From the NCBI GenBank assembly GCA_965651695.1, contig CBFGTI010000001.1:62001-126000 (forward strand): a stretch of DNA of 64,000 bases, in the 5' to 3' direction. A program made the position numbers and the translations under genes. Position 1 is the stretch's first letter. Every line of letters starts with the position of its first letter. Below the pieces are notes generated by a model that saw nothing but the letters and a program-made list of their open reading frames with translations, had not been told where the DNA came from and made no database searches. Positions 8,552-18,103 of this stretch are shown piece after piece. The stretch comes from Imperialibacter sp965651695 (lineage in GTDB: Bacteria > Bacteroidota > Bacteroidia > Cytophagales > Cyclobacteriaceae).

Positions 8552-11500
8552 ATGAGTAGGTCGAAAGGTCGCAGGCAAATTTCGCTGGCGCAGTGGCTCA
8601 TCAGAGTTTCTCTGGTAACTGTGGTGGCTGCTGTTTTGCTTTATTTTTTATCGTTGGGCACCCTGAAGGAGATGGCAGTGGGCCTGGCCGGGCACATTAT
8701 AGTGGAGGTTGTGGAAAGGGAAAGTGATGGGTTTTACGAAGTATCTTTTGATGAAATACAGGTGCGGCTGCTTACGAGAGAGCTGGAGTTCAAAAACTTC
8801 AGACTAACGACCGATTCAGCCTCCCGGGCTTCTTTTGAGCTGGGCCTCGAACCTCGCGACAATATGTACATCTGCAGCATTCCGTCGCTCAAAATGCAGA
8901 TAAGAAGCCTCTACGACCTGTATTTTAGCCGAATGCTTTATGTTTCTTCCATCGAATTAATTGAGCCGGAAGTTCAGTGGCATAAAAGCCCGGGGGAGAA
9001 ATCCCCGGTTACATTGTCACTCGAAACCGGTGAGTTTTACCAGCTCATTACCGAATACCTCTACCATTTCGAGATCACCGGCTTTAGCATTCAGAACGGG
9101 AACTTTATCTATGTAAAAGACGTGACCCACCCCGAAAATGCCTACCATGTAGGCCCGGTGAATGCGGTAGTGAAAAACTTCGAAATTGATGAGATAAAGG
9201 GACAACAGAAGGATAAATTTCTGAACACGGAAAGCCTGTTTCTTCAAATTAAAGATCAAACGGTGCTACTGGCCGACAGCATCCACGTGGTGCAGTTTGA
9301 TGAGCTACGGCTGTCGACGGAAAACTCCGAGGTTGCCTTTAAAAACTTAAAGCTCGTTCCCCGCGGGGAGAAAATGCCCGTACCCGAAAACCTGAACAGC
9401 TTTGAAGTAACGATCCCCGATTTCCGGATCAGAGGAGTCGACTTTGTAAAGGCTTACAATGATAATATACTGGACATAGGCGAGATACAGTTTGAAGATC
9501 CCACCATCAATATCTACGAGGTTAACGCCACGAAGCGCCGCAAACGTGACCTTGCCAGGAACACCTCCATCGCCGACCTCATCACCTCCCTTTTTGATGC
9601 TGTAAGGGTAGAAAATTTTAACCTCGATAAAGTGTCGCTGGACCTGAAGTTTTATGCAGGCAAAAATCAGGACCGGTTTACCGTGCAAAATGCGAGAGTA
9701 CGGCTGATGAATTTCGACGTGGATACTTCCACGGTCATCTTTAGCAGAGATAATACGCTTTTCGACCATATCGACTTTTCCGTGGACCACTACGCCTACT
9801 TCCTGCCCGATAGTGTGCACCGGCTCTACGTAAAAAACTTCCGGTTTTCCACACTCGACTCCCTCATAAGTGGCGACAGCCTTGTAATTGCACCCATGGA
9901 GGGGCTGAGTGAGGAGGCATTTATAGAAAAAGCCAATGTGCTTAAGCAATTTTATGTTCCGGCATTTGCGCTAACCGGCGTAGAACTTTGGAAAGGATGG
10001 GAGGAAAAAGACCTGGCTGTTCAAAAATTGCGCATACAGGGCTCCGAATTTTACCTGAAGCGCCTCAACGACCCCGAGAAAAATATTTCTTTTGGGGACA
10101 TAGCCAACTTCTACCCTTACGTAAAAGATATCTTCAGAAGTGTTTCCGTCGACAGTTTAATCGTCGGCCAAAGCAAGGTTGACATTTATGACCGCGAGAC
10201 CGAAAAGTTTTCTTCGCCTTCCATCGCAGTTTATGCCACTGGTTTTCAGATCGATAGCCTCACGCAGCTCGACACCACCAATTTCTTTCAGGCCAACGAC
10301 CTATTGCTAAAGGTTGGCAAAACAAAATTTTTACTGCCCGACAATTCTCATATTCTGGAGGTTGGAGACTTTTCCTTCAATCCCATCAGAGGCGACTACT
10401 CAGCGGCCGACGTAAACATCACTCCTTACTACCCGGTTGGGTGGTCTACTGAAGGCAGTATCGGGAAAATGAAAATGACTAGCTTCTTCCTCAAAGAATT
10501 TTTAAACGAAGGAAAATGGTGGGCCGATTCCGTATCGCTGTTCAACCCCAGCCTTAAGGTGTTTTTTGTGCGAAAAGGCAGGAAGATCAACAACAGTATA
10601 CTTAACAACATCCGGGTGGAAACGCTGCTTGTGAGCAACGGCGATTTGGTGATGAACCTGGGCGACACTACCCAGGTGTTTCTTAACAAGTTCAACTTTA
10701 GCCTGCAAGCGCTAAACTATGATGTGGAAAAGGGCACCGGCTGGAGCATTAGCGACGCCAGCACCGGCGTCTTGTCGCTGGATCTCAGGCTGCCTCACAA
10801 CAGAAAGGTGGAGATGAGGACAATCAGTGCATCGGTAGCCGACTCCGTATTTGTTAGCGGCTCATTTAATTACGAAGCGCCGGGGCACGAGGGGCTGCAG
10901 AAGTTCTTTTCGCCATCGCTAAACCTCACAGGCATAGATATTCCCGCATTAATAAAAGGCGACTATGTAAAGTGGGAAACTGCTGCCATGGCGCCGGCTG
11001 AGATACTTTGGAAAGAGAAGGCACAAAAAAAGGACGCCGCCTCCCTTGCTGAAGCGCTTACTTCAACAAAAAACAGCCTGCTTGGCGACTACGCCTACAT
11101 TCAGGGAGGCAAGCTCCGCAGTCCGGTTAGGTTGCTGCGCTACGATGGCACATCGGCCGGGAGGAGTTTCTCTGGCATCGACCTCACCTTTCATGACATA
11201 TACATAGACCCGCAAACGAACGTTAGCCACGCATCACCCGGCTTTTCAAAAAATATCGAACTAAGCTACCCACACGGCAATTTTTCATGGATCGACGAAG
11301 TCGACAGCCTTACTTTCGATCAATTTGACCTGGGCACCAACAAAAAGGAAATAGTTTTGAAAGGCTTGTACGTAAAGCAAAGAGATGCTGGCGTGGGGTA
11401 CGAGTCGGAGATACCCGAGTTGGTCCTCAAAGGGATTGACTGGCGGGAGCTTTTGTTTAAAAAGAACTTCGAAGTAGATACACTTGAGGCCAGCCTTACA

Positions 11501-12838
11501 ACAGTAAACATCGAAAATTTGAAACCTCAATCAGTAAAGGAAGAGGATTTTCTGAGCTTTAACTGGGATTCCAAATCTCTGGAAAACATTGGTGTTGGCA
11601 CCCTGGTCCTTAACGGGAAATCGTTTCGGTATAGCCAGCCAAAAACGGACAAGTCGTGGGAAATTCCGGAATACTCGGTAAAGCTCAAAGGGTTTCAGCT
11701 TGCATCGGGCACGTCGGTTACCAGCAAAAACCTGGTTTTCTCTAAAGACTACGAGATTATATTCAAAGGCCTGAGCTACCTCTTCCCCGATAGCTTGTAC
11801 AGGATGCAGGCCGATCAGCTTATTTTAAGCTCGAAGCAGCCCGAAGTTACCCTGGAAGGGTTTCGGCTGCTGCCCAGGTATGGCATGTACGAGTTTGCGC
11901 ATGTGGTAGGGCACCAAACCACCTGGGTAATGCTGCGTACCAAAAGCGTGTCGCTCTCGCGATCCGATTTGTACGAGCTGCTAAACGGTGACAAAATTCA
12001 GGCGGGAAGAGTACACGTAGAAGAACCTTTTCTACGACTATTTCGCGATAAACGGGTACCGTTCCCAGAGTCGCAGGTGCGTGGCCTCCCACATCTTCAG
12101 CTTCTCGGACTCGACCAGGTTATCCAGATCGATTCGCTGGACCTCCGTAACGGTAAAATTATCTACCTGGAGTTTGCCGAGGAGGGCAAGGAACCCGGCC
12201 AGCTGGTTTTCTCCGGCTTCAACGCGAGGGCTTCTAACATAACCAACGTTTCGGCGCAAATCGATAAAAACCCCTACGCCACGCTCCACGCAGAAACGAT
12301 GCTAATGGACCAGGGCTTACTTAAAGTCGATTTCGTATTTGACCTGACAAGCAACGGCGGGAACCATTACGTGACAGGTACTCTCGGAGCGCTAAATCTC
12401 GAAAAAGCCAACGCAATGCTGGAGCCAACCGCCTTTGTGCAGGTGGCAAGCGGAAACCTGAACGAGGCCCATTTCAACTTTGAAGCCGATACTGCAGTAG
12501 CTATTGGCACCATGGACTTCTTTTATAAAGACCTGAAGGTTTCGGTGCTTAATAAGAAGAATCTCGACAAAAAAGGCTTGGGAAAATCGCTCGAGACCTT
12601 CTTTGCCAACACCTTTATTGTCAATTCGAACAACCCGTCGTTTTTTATTACCAGAGAAGGATATATTTTTTTTGAAAGGGATACCAGCCGCAGCATCATC
12701 AATTATTGGGCAAAGGCGTTTCTTAGCGGTGTGGTGAGCAGTATCGGCGCTAAAAACAACAAAGACAAAATAAAGGAATGGAAGCAGGAGGTGTACGAAA
12801 AAAACACGCAGGAGGGCGTTTCCAATGGAAATAAATGA
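8552..12838 (+). CDS. Large AsmA/DUF748-like envelope protein
   Basis: A protein of 1428 residues with one N-terminal membrane segment (roughly residues 15-35) and no other hydrophobic helix. The rest is beta-rich and made of diverged repeats such as EVTIPDFRIRGVDF and SLETGEFYQLI. The C-terminal 200 residues resemble the AsmA C-terminal region (a GTLGALNLEKANAMLEP-type segment followed by SGNLNEAHFNFEAD and a FFYKDLKVSVL stretch). AsmA/TamB-type proteins form long beta-grooves bridging inner and outer membranes and are implicated in lipid transport. That role here is inferred from architecture only. The stop overlaps the next gene by 14 bases. Confidence 0.65.
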   Translation: MSRSKGRRQISLAQWLIRVSLVTVVAAVLLYFLSLGTLKEMAVGLAGHIIVEVVERESDGFYEVSFDEIQVRLLTRELEFKNFRLTTDSASRASFELGLEPRDNMYICSIPSLKMQIRSLYDLYFSRMLYVSSIELIEPEVQWHKSPGEKSPVTLSLETGEFYQLITEYLYHFEITGFSIQNGNFIYVKDVTHPENAYHVGPVNAVVKNFEIDEIKGQQKDKFLNTESLFLQIKDQTVLLADSIHVVQFDELRLSTENSEVAFKNLKLVPRGEKMPVPENLNSFEVTIPDFRIRGVDFVKAYNDNILDIGEIQFEDPTINIYEVNATKRRKRDLARNTSIADLITSLFDAVRVENFNLDKVSLDLKFYAGKNQDRFTVQNARVRLMNFDVDTSTVIFSRDNTLFDHIDFSVDHYAYFLPDSVHRLYVKNFRFSTLDSLISGDSLVIAPMEGLSEEAFIEKANVLKQFYVPAFALTGVELWKGWEEKDLAVQKLRIQGSEFYLKRLNDPEKNISFGDIANFYPYVKDIFRSVSVDSLIVGQSKVDIYDRETEKFSSPSIAVYATGFQIDSLTQLDTTNFFQANDLLLKVGKTKFLLPDNSHILEVGDFSFNPIRGDYSAADVNITPYYPVGWSTEGSIGKMKMTSFFLKEFLNEGKWWADSVSLFNPSLKVFFVRKGRKINNSILNNIRVETLLVSNGDLVMNLGDTTQVFLNKFNFSLQALNYDVEKGTGWSISDASTGVLSLDLRLPHNRKVEMRTISASVADSVFVSGSFNYEAPGHEGLQKFFSPSLNLTGIDIPALIKGDYVKWETAAMAPAEILWKEKAQKKDAASLAEALTSTKNSLLGDYAYIQGGKLRSPVRLLRYDGTSAGRSFSGIDLTFHDIYIDPQTNVSHASPGFSKNIELSYPHGNFSWIDEVDSLTFDQFDLGTNKKEIVLKGLYVKQRDAGVGYESEIPELVLKGIDWRELLFKKNFEVDTLEASLTTVNIENLKPQSVKEEDFLSFNWDSKSLENIGVGTLVLNGKSFRYSQPKTDKSWEIPEYSVKLKGFQLASGTSVTSKNLVFSKDYEIIFKGLSYLFPDSLYRMQADQLILSSKQPEVTLEGFRLLPRYGMYEFAHVVGHQTTWVMLRTKSVSLSRSDLYELLNGDKIQAGRVHVEEPFLRLFRDKRVPFPESQVRGLPHLQLLGLDQVIQIDSLDLRNGKIIYLEFAEEGKEPGQLVFSGFNARASNITNVSAQIDKNPYATLHAETMLMDQGLLKVDFVFDLTSNGGNHYVTGTLGALNLEKANAMLEPTAFVQVASGNLNEAHFNFEADTAVAIGTMDFFYKDLKVSVLNKKNLDKKGLGKSLETFFANTFIVNSNNPSFFITREGYIFFERDTSRSIINYWAKAFLSGVVSSIGAKNNKDKIKEWKQEVYEKNTQEGVSNGNK

Positions 12839-13217
12839 TGGTGAACTACTGTTTGTGTATGGCACGCTGATGTCGTCGTTTGAAGGGCTCCACGCATCGT
12901 TTCTTCGCCAACATGCCCAACTATTGGGCGAGGCCAGCGCTTCTGGCAGGCTGGTTAAACTCACCTGGTACCCCGGCTTCATAAAAGAACCCGGAGCCGG
13001 AAAGGTGTGGGGCGAATTGTACAGGGTAAAGGACGCAAAAAGGCTATGGCCGATGCTCGACGAGTATGAGGGAGTAGGCACGCAGTCGCTTGCCGGCGAT
13101 GAATACCGCAGAGAGCTTATAGAAGTTGCGTTTGAAGGCTCTCAGCTACAAGCCTGGACGTACGTTTATACCGGTTCTGCAAAAGGTGAACCGATACCGT
13201 CGGGAAGATTTAATTAA
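12825..13217 (+). CDS. Gamma-glutamylcyclotransferase-like protein (GGCT/AIG2 fold)
   Basis: A protein of 130 residues. The N-terminal FVYGTLMSSF contains the YGTL substrate-binding motif of the GGCT/AIG2 fold, and the conserved acidic residue expected to be the general base is in MLDEYEGVG. Members cyclise gamma-glutamyl peptides to 5-oxoproline or act on related gamma-glutamylamines; the substrate here is unknown. The ATG at 12825 lies inside the end of the AsmA-like gene in another frame, so translation is probably coupled. Confidence 0.8.
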   Translation: MEINDGELLFVYGTLMSSFEGLHASFLRQHAQLLGEASASGRLVKLTWYPGFIKEPGAGKVWGELYRVKDAKRLWPMLDEYEGVGTQSLAGDEYRRELIEVAFEGSQLQAWTYVYTGSAKGEPIPSGRFN

Positions 13218-13381
13218 GGTGGCATGATTCGCACATACCGCTCCGGTAAAAGCAGACGAAAAAACTTTCCGGTGACACGCCTGCCTGCAGCATAGTGCTT
13301 CAATCTGCAAAGAACACGGAATAATGCTTTTTTAATAGGTGTAAAGGTGATAATTTAAACTTTTGTACCTCTACCTTCTAT

Positions 13382-14308
13382 ATGCTCAACAAAAGAATTT
13401 CGGGACTGTGGCTAACTGCATTGCTGCTGGCTTCCCCGGCATACGGCCAGAATCTGGCTGAAAAACTCGGCTACGCTAAAGATGCACGGCTTCTTATTAT
13501 CCATGCCGATGACCTGGGAGTAGCTCATTCCGAAAATGCGGCATCCGTAGAAGCATTAGCAAAAAGTGGTATCAACTCCGCCAGCATCATGGTGCCCTGT
13601 CCGTGGTTTCCGGAAATAGCCGCCTACGCCAGGGCCAATCCTCAGGCAGACCTGGGCTTGCACCTTACACTTACCGCCGAGTGGAAGCACTATAAGTGGG
13701 ATGGCGTGCTGCCGGCTTCGGAAATACCAAGCCTCATTGGCCCCGACGGCTTTTTTTACCCGGCGTCGGACCTGATGGCCAGCAAAGCAAAGCCGGAAGA
13801 AGTAGAGAAGGAAATAAGGGCGCAGGTACAGCGGGCTATCGACTTTGGCATTAATCCTACTCACCTCGATACCCACATGGCGGGTTTGTTTCAGACACCC
13901 GATCTTTTTCGGATATATCAGAAGGTAGGTAAAGAGTTTGGAATCCCGGTAATGATACCGCTGGAGGACCTGAAAGCCATTCAGCCGCTTGTTGAGGTTA
14001 TGGACCCGTCGATGATTGCCGTGAGCAGAGTGCTGATGATGAACCCCGGCGTGAGCGCTGAGCAGTGGAACAGCACCTACAATGGCTGGATGAACGACCT
14101 GCAGCCGGGTGTAAATGTGCTGCTTGTACACCTCGCCTATGACGACGCAGAAATGCAGGCCGTTACGGTAGACCATCCCGACTTTGGCGCTGCCTGGCGG
14201 CAAAGAGACCTCGACTATGTGCTGAGCGGGGAGTTTAAGGAAGTGCTGAAAAAACAGGGGATTGAGCTCGTAACCTGGAGGCAGATAAAAGAAATATCTT
14301 TTAAGTAA
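13382..14308 (+). CDS. Exported ChbG/HpnK (YdjC-like) carbohydrate deacetylase
   Basis: A protein of 308 residues with a signal peptide (cleavage after about PAYGQ). The mature part has the YdjC-fold metal-site motifs: HADDLG with aspartates 43-44 and HLDTHM with H161 and H165. This family removes N-acetyl groups from chito-oligosaccharides (ChbG) or acts on hopanoid glucosamine (HpnK). An exported version implies action on periplasmic glycans. A probable sigma-A -7 region (AAACTTTTG) lies about 25 bases before the ATG. It is followed 29 bases later by a hydroxypyruvate-isomerase-like gene, and the pair ends in a strong terminator. The substrate is not known. Confidence 0.78.
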   Translation: MLNKRISGLWLTALLLASPAYGQNLAEKLGYAKDARLLIIHADDLGVAHSENAASVEALAKSGINSASIMVPCPWFPEIAAYARANPQADLGLHLTLTAEWKHYKWDGVLPASEIPSLIGPDGFFYPASDLMASKAKPEEVEKEIRAQVQRAIDFGINPTHLDTHMAGLFQTPDLFRIYQKVGKEFGIPVMIPLEDLKAIQPLVEVMDPSMIAVSRVLMMNPGVSAEQWNSTYNGWMNDLQPGVNVLLVHLAYDDAEMQAVTVDHPDFGAAWRQRDLDYVLSGEFKEVLKKQGIELVTWRQIKEISFK

Positions 14309-14337
14309 AAACGTACCTACACAATAACTATATCATT

Positions 14338-15216
14338 ATGAAAATTACCCGCAAAGAAGCCATCAAACGCATGGCTGTTTCGTCAGTAGGGTTGGCTGTG
14401 GTTCCGGGGCTCATATCACCTGCACAGGCTTCAGCCAGCCAATCTGGCAAATTGAAAGGGAATATCAACCACTCAGTTTGCCAGTGGTGCTACAACGGCA
14501 AAACGCTGGAAGAGCTATGTGAAGCGGCCGTAGATATTGGCCTCAAGTCGATTGAGCTCGTGAGAGAAGATGCCTGGCCTACGCTTAAAAAATACGGGCT
14601 GCACTGTGCCATGGCTTACGGCTCAACCGTAGGTCTCAACAAGGGATTCAACGATCCCTCGCTGCACGAAACGCTGCTGAAAGACTATACCGCCTCTATT
14701 CCAAAAGCCGCGGATGCCGGCTACACCAACGTGATCTGCTTTTCGGGCAACCGCAACGGCATGGACGACAAAACGGGGTTGGAAAATTGTGCCAAGGGCC
14801 TTGACCCTGTAATGAAAATAGCTGAAAAGTATGGTGTTACCATCAGCATGGAGCTGCTCAACAGCAAACGCAACCACCCCGACTACCAATGCGACAAAAC
14901 TCCCTGGGGTGTTGAGCTGGTGAATAAGGTGGGATCGCCTAACTTCAAACTCTTGTACGATATCTACCATATGCAGATAATGGAAGGCGACGTTATTGAT
15001 ACAATCAAAGAATTTCACACTTACATTTCGCATTACCACACCGGAGGAGTTCCCGGAAGAAATGAAATAGATGAAACCCAGGAGCTTTACTACCCGGCCA
15101 TTATGCAGGCCATATTAGCTACGGGCTACAAAGGCTACGTGGGGCAGGAGTTCATCCCCAAAAGAGATGACAAATTTGCATCGCTGCGCCAGGGCGTAAC
15201 TATCTGCGACGTATAA
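14338..15216 (+). CDS. Hydroxypyruvate isomerase-like TIM-barrel protein, exported
   Basis: A protein of 292 residues. The N-terminus (TRKEAIKRMAV followed by a hydrophobic stretch ending PAQASA) looks like a Tat-type signal with RK in place of RR, as is often seen in Bacteroidota sugar isomerases. The body matches the sugar phosphate isomerase/epimerase TIM-barrel family. SVCQWCYNGKTLEELCEAA resembles the start of hydroxypyruvate isomerase, and glutamate, aspartate and histidine metal ligands are plausible at MELLNSK, LLYDIYHMQ and HYHTGGVPGR. Exported homologues are usually of unknown substrate, so the hydroxypyruvate label is only by family. It forms a two-gene unit with the deacetylase upstream. 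Confidence 0.75.
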   Translation: MKITRKEAIKRMAVSSVGLAVVPGLISPAQASASQSGKLKGNINHSVCQWCYNGKTLEELCEAAVDIGLKSIELVREDAWPTLKKYGLHCAMAYGSTVGLNKGFNDPSLHETLLKDYTASIPKAADAGYTNVICFSGNRNGMDDKTGLENCAKGLDPVMKIAEKYGVTISMELLNSKRNHPDYQCDKTPWGVELVNKVGSPNFKLLYDIYHMQIMEGDVIDTIKEFHTYISHYHTGGVPGRNEIDETQELYYPAIMQAILATGYKGYVGQEFIPKRDDKFASLRQGVTICDV

Positions 15217-15226
15217 CACACATTCG

Positions 15227-15254
15227 AAAGCCCCGGAAACCCCGGGGCTTTTTT
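15227..15254 (+). terminator. Rho-independent terminator after the isomerase gene
   Basis: AAAGCCCCGG (15227-15236) pairs with CCGGGGCTTT (15242-15251) around a 5-base loop, and a run of six T follows the GC stem. It lies 11 bases after the stop at 15216. Confidence 0.9.
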
Positions 15255-15305
15255 ATCTCCCTACTGCAGTCGTCTCCTCCACTGCCTCCTGCCCCTGCCG
15301 CTATA

Positions 15306-15405
15306 CGCCGACTCCGGCCTCCCCACTCCTGTCTTCCGACACCCGACTTCGGCCAAGCCGTCTTCCGACTCCCGTCTTCGGTCTTCCGTCTTCCGACTTC
15401 CAGCT
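15306..15405. repeat. Degenerate purine-asymmetric repeat tract
   Basis: This stretch is built from imperfect copies of an 8 to 10 base unit, CTTCCGAC/GTCTTC on the plus strand (GGAAGTC/GAAGAC on the minus strand). It has strong pyrimidine bias on plus. The copies are densest at 15331-15400. On the minus strand it would encode SRK/VGR-rich nonsense peptides, so it is not a gene. Similar tracts occur between genes in many Bacteroidota and are thought to expand by replication slippage. It occupies the gap between the terminator and the copA promoter; nothing else is visible there. Confidence 0.75.
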
Positions 15406-15519
15406 TCACCCCCTCCAAACATAAAATCATGTAACACATCCGACTAATTATGTAACGCCACCCCGGGGTCTTCATCCGTACTTTGCAGTGTAAATCTTTC
15501 ATAAGAACAGGAGGAAAAA

Positions 15520-17757
15520 ATGGAAGCAGTTGCTAAGAGCCCGGTAAAACAAGTGCGCAGGAGCTTTCCCGTACTTGAAATGACTTGTGCGGCTTGTGCC
15601 GTGAGCGTAGAGTCGATGCTTAAAAATACGGAAGGTGTGAGTGCCGCCAGTGTAAACTACGCGAACCAAACGGCCCTTGTGGAGTACGATCCCAAAAAAG
15701 CTACCCCCGCGGAACTGCAAAAGGTGGTGCAATCTATAGGCTACGACCTGGTGATTGAGGAAGAGAATGCAGGCGACATTCAGGAGGAAGCACAGGCAAA
15801 ACAATACCATGCACTGAAGCGGAGAACGCTTTGGTCGGCGGTGCTGGCGGTCCCTGTTTTTGCCATGGGCATGTTTTTCATGCACCTGCCTTATGGAGAG
15901 TGGATTTCGATGGTGCTGGCGGCCCCTGTCGTATTTTACTTTGGCCGGTCTTTCTTCATTAATACATGGAAGCAGGCGCGGCACGGCAAAGCCAATATGG
16001 ACACCCTGGTGGCACTTAGCACCGGTATTGCCTTTATTTTTAGCGCATTCAACACATTTTATCCTGCTTTTTGGACCAGCCGGGGGCTTGAGGCACACGT
16101 GTATTTCGAAGCAGCCGTGGTCATTATCGCCTTTATTTCGCTGGGAAAGCTGCTGGAAGAACGTGCCAAATCGAGCACGTCGGCAGCCATCAGGAAGCTG
16201 ATGGGCCTTCAGCCCAAAACCGTGGTTGCCATAAGAGAGGGCAAGGAAGCCGTAGTAAAAATAAGTGAGGTGGTGGTGGGCGACCTTATTCTGGTAAAAC
16301 CGGGCGACAAGGTGCCGGTAGACGGCCAGGTGCGGGAGGGGTCGTCATTTGTAGACGAAAGCATGATAAGCGGCGAACCAGTGCCTGTAGAAAAAACACC
16401 GGGAACGCCAGTTTTCGCAGGCACCATTAATCAAAAAGGGAGTTTCAGATTTTCGGCCGAAAAAGTGGGAGCCGATACACTGTTGGCCCATATTATTAAA
16501 ATGGTTAAAGAAGCGCAGGGCAGCAAGGCGCCCGTACAAAAGCTGGTAGACAAAATTGCCGGGATTTTTGTACCTGTTGTTATCGGCATCTCAATTGTCA
16601 CCTTCTTTGTATGGCTGATTGCCGGCGGAGAAAATGCCTTCACTTACGGCTTGTTAAACGCCATCACCGTGCTGGTAATAGCCTGCCCCTGTGCACTCGG
16701 GCTGGCCACGCCAACGGCCATTATGGTAGGCGTTGGTAAAGGGGCTGAAAACAATATCCTGATCAAAGACGCGGAGAGCCTGGAACTAGGCCACAGGGTT
16801 TCGGCCATTGTGCTGGACAAAACAGGCACTATTACCGAAGGGAAACCGGTGGTAAGCGATATGGTTTGGAACACCGGGCCAGACAACGCTACTTTGAAGC
16901 AAATACTGCTGGCGATGGAAAGCCAGTCGGAGCATCCGCTGGCTGAGGCTGTTGCCAGCAGAATAAAGGAAGAAAAAATCAGCGCCGCCCAGCTTCAGCA
17001 TTTCGAAAGCCTAACGGGCAGGGGCGTAAAGGCAGTACATTCGGGCGAGGCGTATTATGCTGGCAACCTGAAGCTAATAGAGGAAAACGGGGTTGCAATA
17101 AGCCCAACCCAGGCAAATACAGCCCAAGGCTGGCAAGATGAAGCCAAAACGGTTATCTATTTTGCCAACCAGACGCAAGTGCTGGCCCAGCTGGCTGTTG
17201 CAGATAAAATTAAGCCCACGTCACAATCGGCAGTCGCAAAGCTCAAATCGGCGGGCATAAAAGTACACATGCTTACAGGCGACAACCGCCAAACCGCCGC
17301 CGCTGTGGCAAAACAAACCGGAGTCGATCATTTCAAAGCAGAAACCCTGCCCGCCGACAAAGCGGTTTTTGTGAAAGAGTTACAGCAAAAAGGTGAAATA
17401 GTGGCGATGGTTGGCGACGGCATCAACGACTCGCAGGCGCTTGCACAGGCCGACGTGAGCATAGCCATGGGCAGAGGATCGGACATCGCCATGGACGTAG
17501 CCAAAATGACCCTCATTACATCCGACCTGCAGCTGGTGCCGAAAGCACTCCGGCTGTCCCGAAAAACAGTGATGGGTGTTCGTCAAAACCTTTTCTGGGC
17601 TTTTATCTATAACCTGATCGGGATCCCCATTGCAGCGGGTTTGCTGTATCCGGTCAACGGGTTTTTGCTCAACCCAATGATCGCCGGTGCAGCAATGGCC
17701 CTGAGCTCGGTGAGCGTTGTGGCAAATAGCCTCCGGCTAAAGACAGTTAAACTGTAA
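15520..17757 (+). CDS. copA: Copper-translocating P-type ATPase
   Basis: An inner-membrane P1B-type ATPase of 745 residues that exports Cu(I). One N-terminal heavy-metal domain carries MTCAAC (near residues 24-29). The transmembrane copper site is CPC at 389-391 and the phosphorylation motif DKTGT is at 433-437. The hinge and nucleotide-binding motifs TGDN (586-589) and GDGIND (632-637) are intact, with SEHPLA in the nucleotide domain. An unusually strong Shine-Dalgarno sequence (AGGAGG, eight bases before the ATG) precedes it, rare for this phylum. A CopZ-like domain gene follows after 41 bases. Confidence 0.95.
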   Translation: MEAVAKSPVKQVRRSFPVLEMTCAACAVSVESMLKNTEGVSAASVNYANQTALVEYDPKKATPAELQKVVQSIGYDLVIEEENAGDIQEEAQAKQYHALKRRTLWSAVLAVPVFAMGMFFMHLPYGEWISMVLAAPVVFYFGRSFFINTWKQARHGKANMDTLVALSTGIAFIFSAFNTFYPAFWTSRGLEAHVYFEAAVVIIAFISLGKLLEERAKSSTSAAIRKLMGLQPKTVVAIREGKEAVVKISEVVVGDLILVKPGDKVPVDGQVREGSSFVDESMISGEPVPVEKTPGTPVFAGTINQKGSFRFSAEKVGADTLLAHIIKMVKEAQGSKAPVQKLVDKIAGIFVPVVIGISIVTFFVWLIAGGENAFTYGLLNAITVLVIACPCALGLATPTAIMVGVGKGAENNILIKDAESLELGHRVSAIVLDKTGTITEGKPVVSDMVWNTGPDNATLKQILLAMESQSEHPLAEAVASRIKEEKISAAQLQHFESLTGRGVKAVHSGEAYYAGNLKLIEENGVAISPTQANTAQGWQDEAKTVIYFANQTQVLAQLAVADKIKPTSQSAVAKLKSAGIKVHMLTGDNRQTAAAVAKQTGVDHFKAETLPADKAVFVKELQQKGEIVAMVGDGINDSQALAQADVSIAMGRGSDIAMDVAKMTLITSDLQLVPKALRLSRKTVMGVRQNLFWAFIYNLIGIPIAAGLLYPVNGFLLNPMIAGAAMALSSVSVVANSLRLKTVKL

Positions 17758-17798
17758 AACAGAATCAAAAAGATACTCACAATTAAAATCTCAGATAA

Positions 17799-18008
17799 AT
17801 GGAAACACTGAAGTTTAAAACCAACATAAAATGCGGCGGCTGTGTGGCAACCGTTACACCTCACCTCAATGAAGCGGTGGGCGAAAATAACTGGCAAGTC
17901 GATCTGGCTGATGAACGCCGGGTATTGTCTGTTTCAGCAAACGTAAGCCCCGCAGAAGTAGAGGAGGCGCTTAAAAAAGCCGGCTATAAGGGCGAAAAGC
18001 TTAATTAG
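17799..18008 (+). CDS. Heavy-metal-associated domain protein, copper chaperone-like
   Basis: A protein of 69 residues made of a single HMA (ferredoxin-like) domain. The metal site is KCGGC near residues 11-15, a CxxC motif, followed by the usual beta-alpha-beta pattern ending in a KKAGYKG motif. It lies just downstream of copA and probably delivers Cu(I) to it or senses cytoplasmic copper like CopZ. The site has GG between the cysteines, unlike the TCAAC of CopA, so another thiophilic metal remains possible. Confidence 0.82.
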   Translation: METLKFKTNIKCGGCVATVTPHLNEAVGENNWQVDLADERRVLSVSANVSPAEVEEALKKAGYKGEKLN

Positions 18009-18103
18009 GCGGTGCTTCTATTGCGGATAAACAGGGCCCGGTAATCTCAAATTTCAAATGAGAAAGCTGTATCCGAAGCCTTTCTTTTCTATTTTTGATA
18101 GCT

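Noticed and set aside
15200..15502. A minus-strand 100-codon frame rich in GRRK/SRKT.
   Set aside because: It is translated repeat tract, lacks any domain and runs through a strong terminator.
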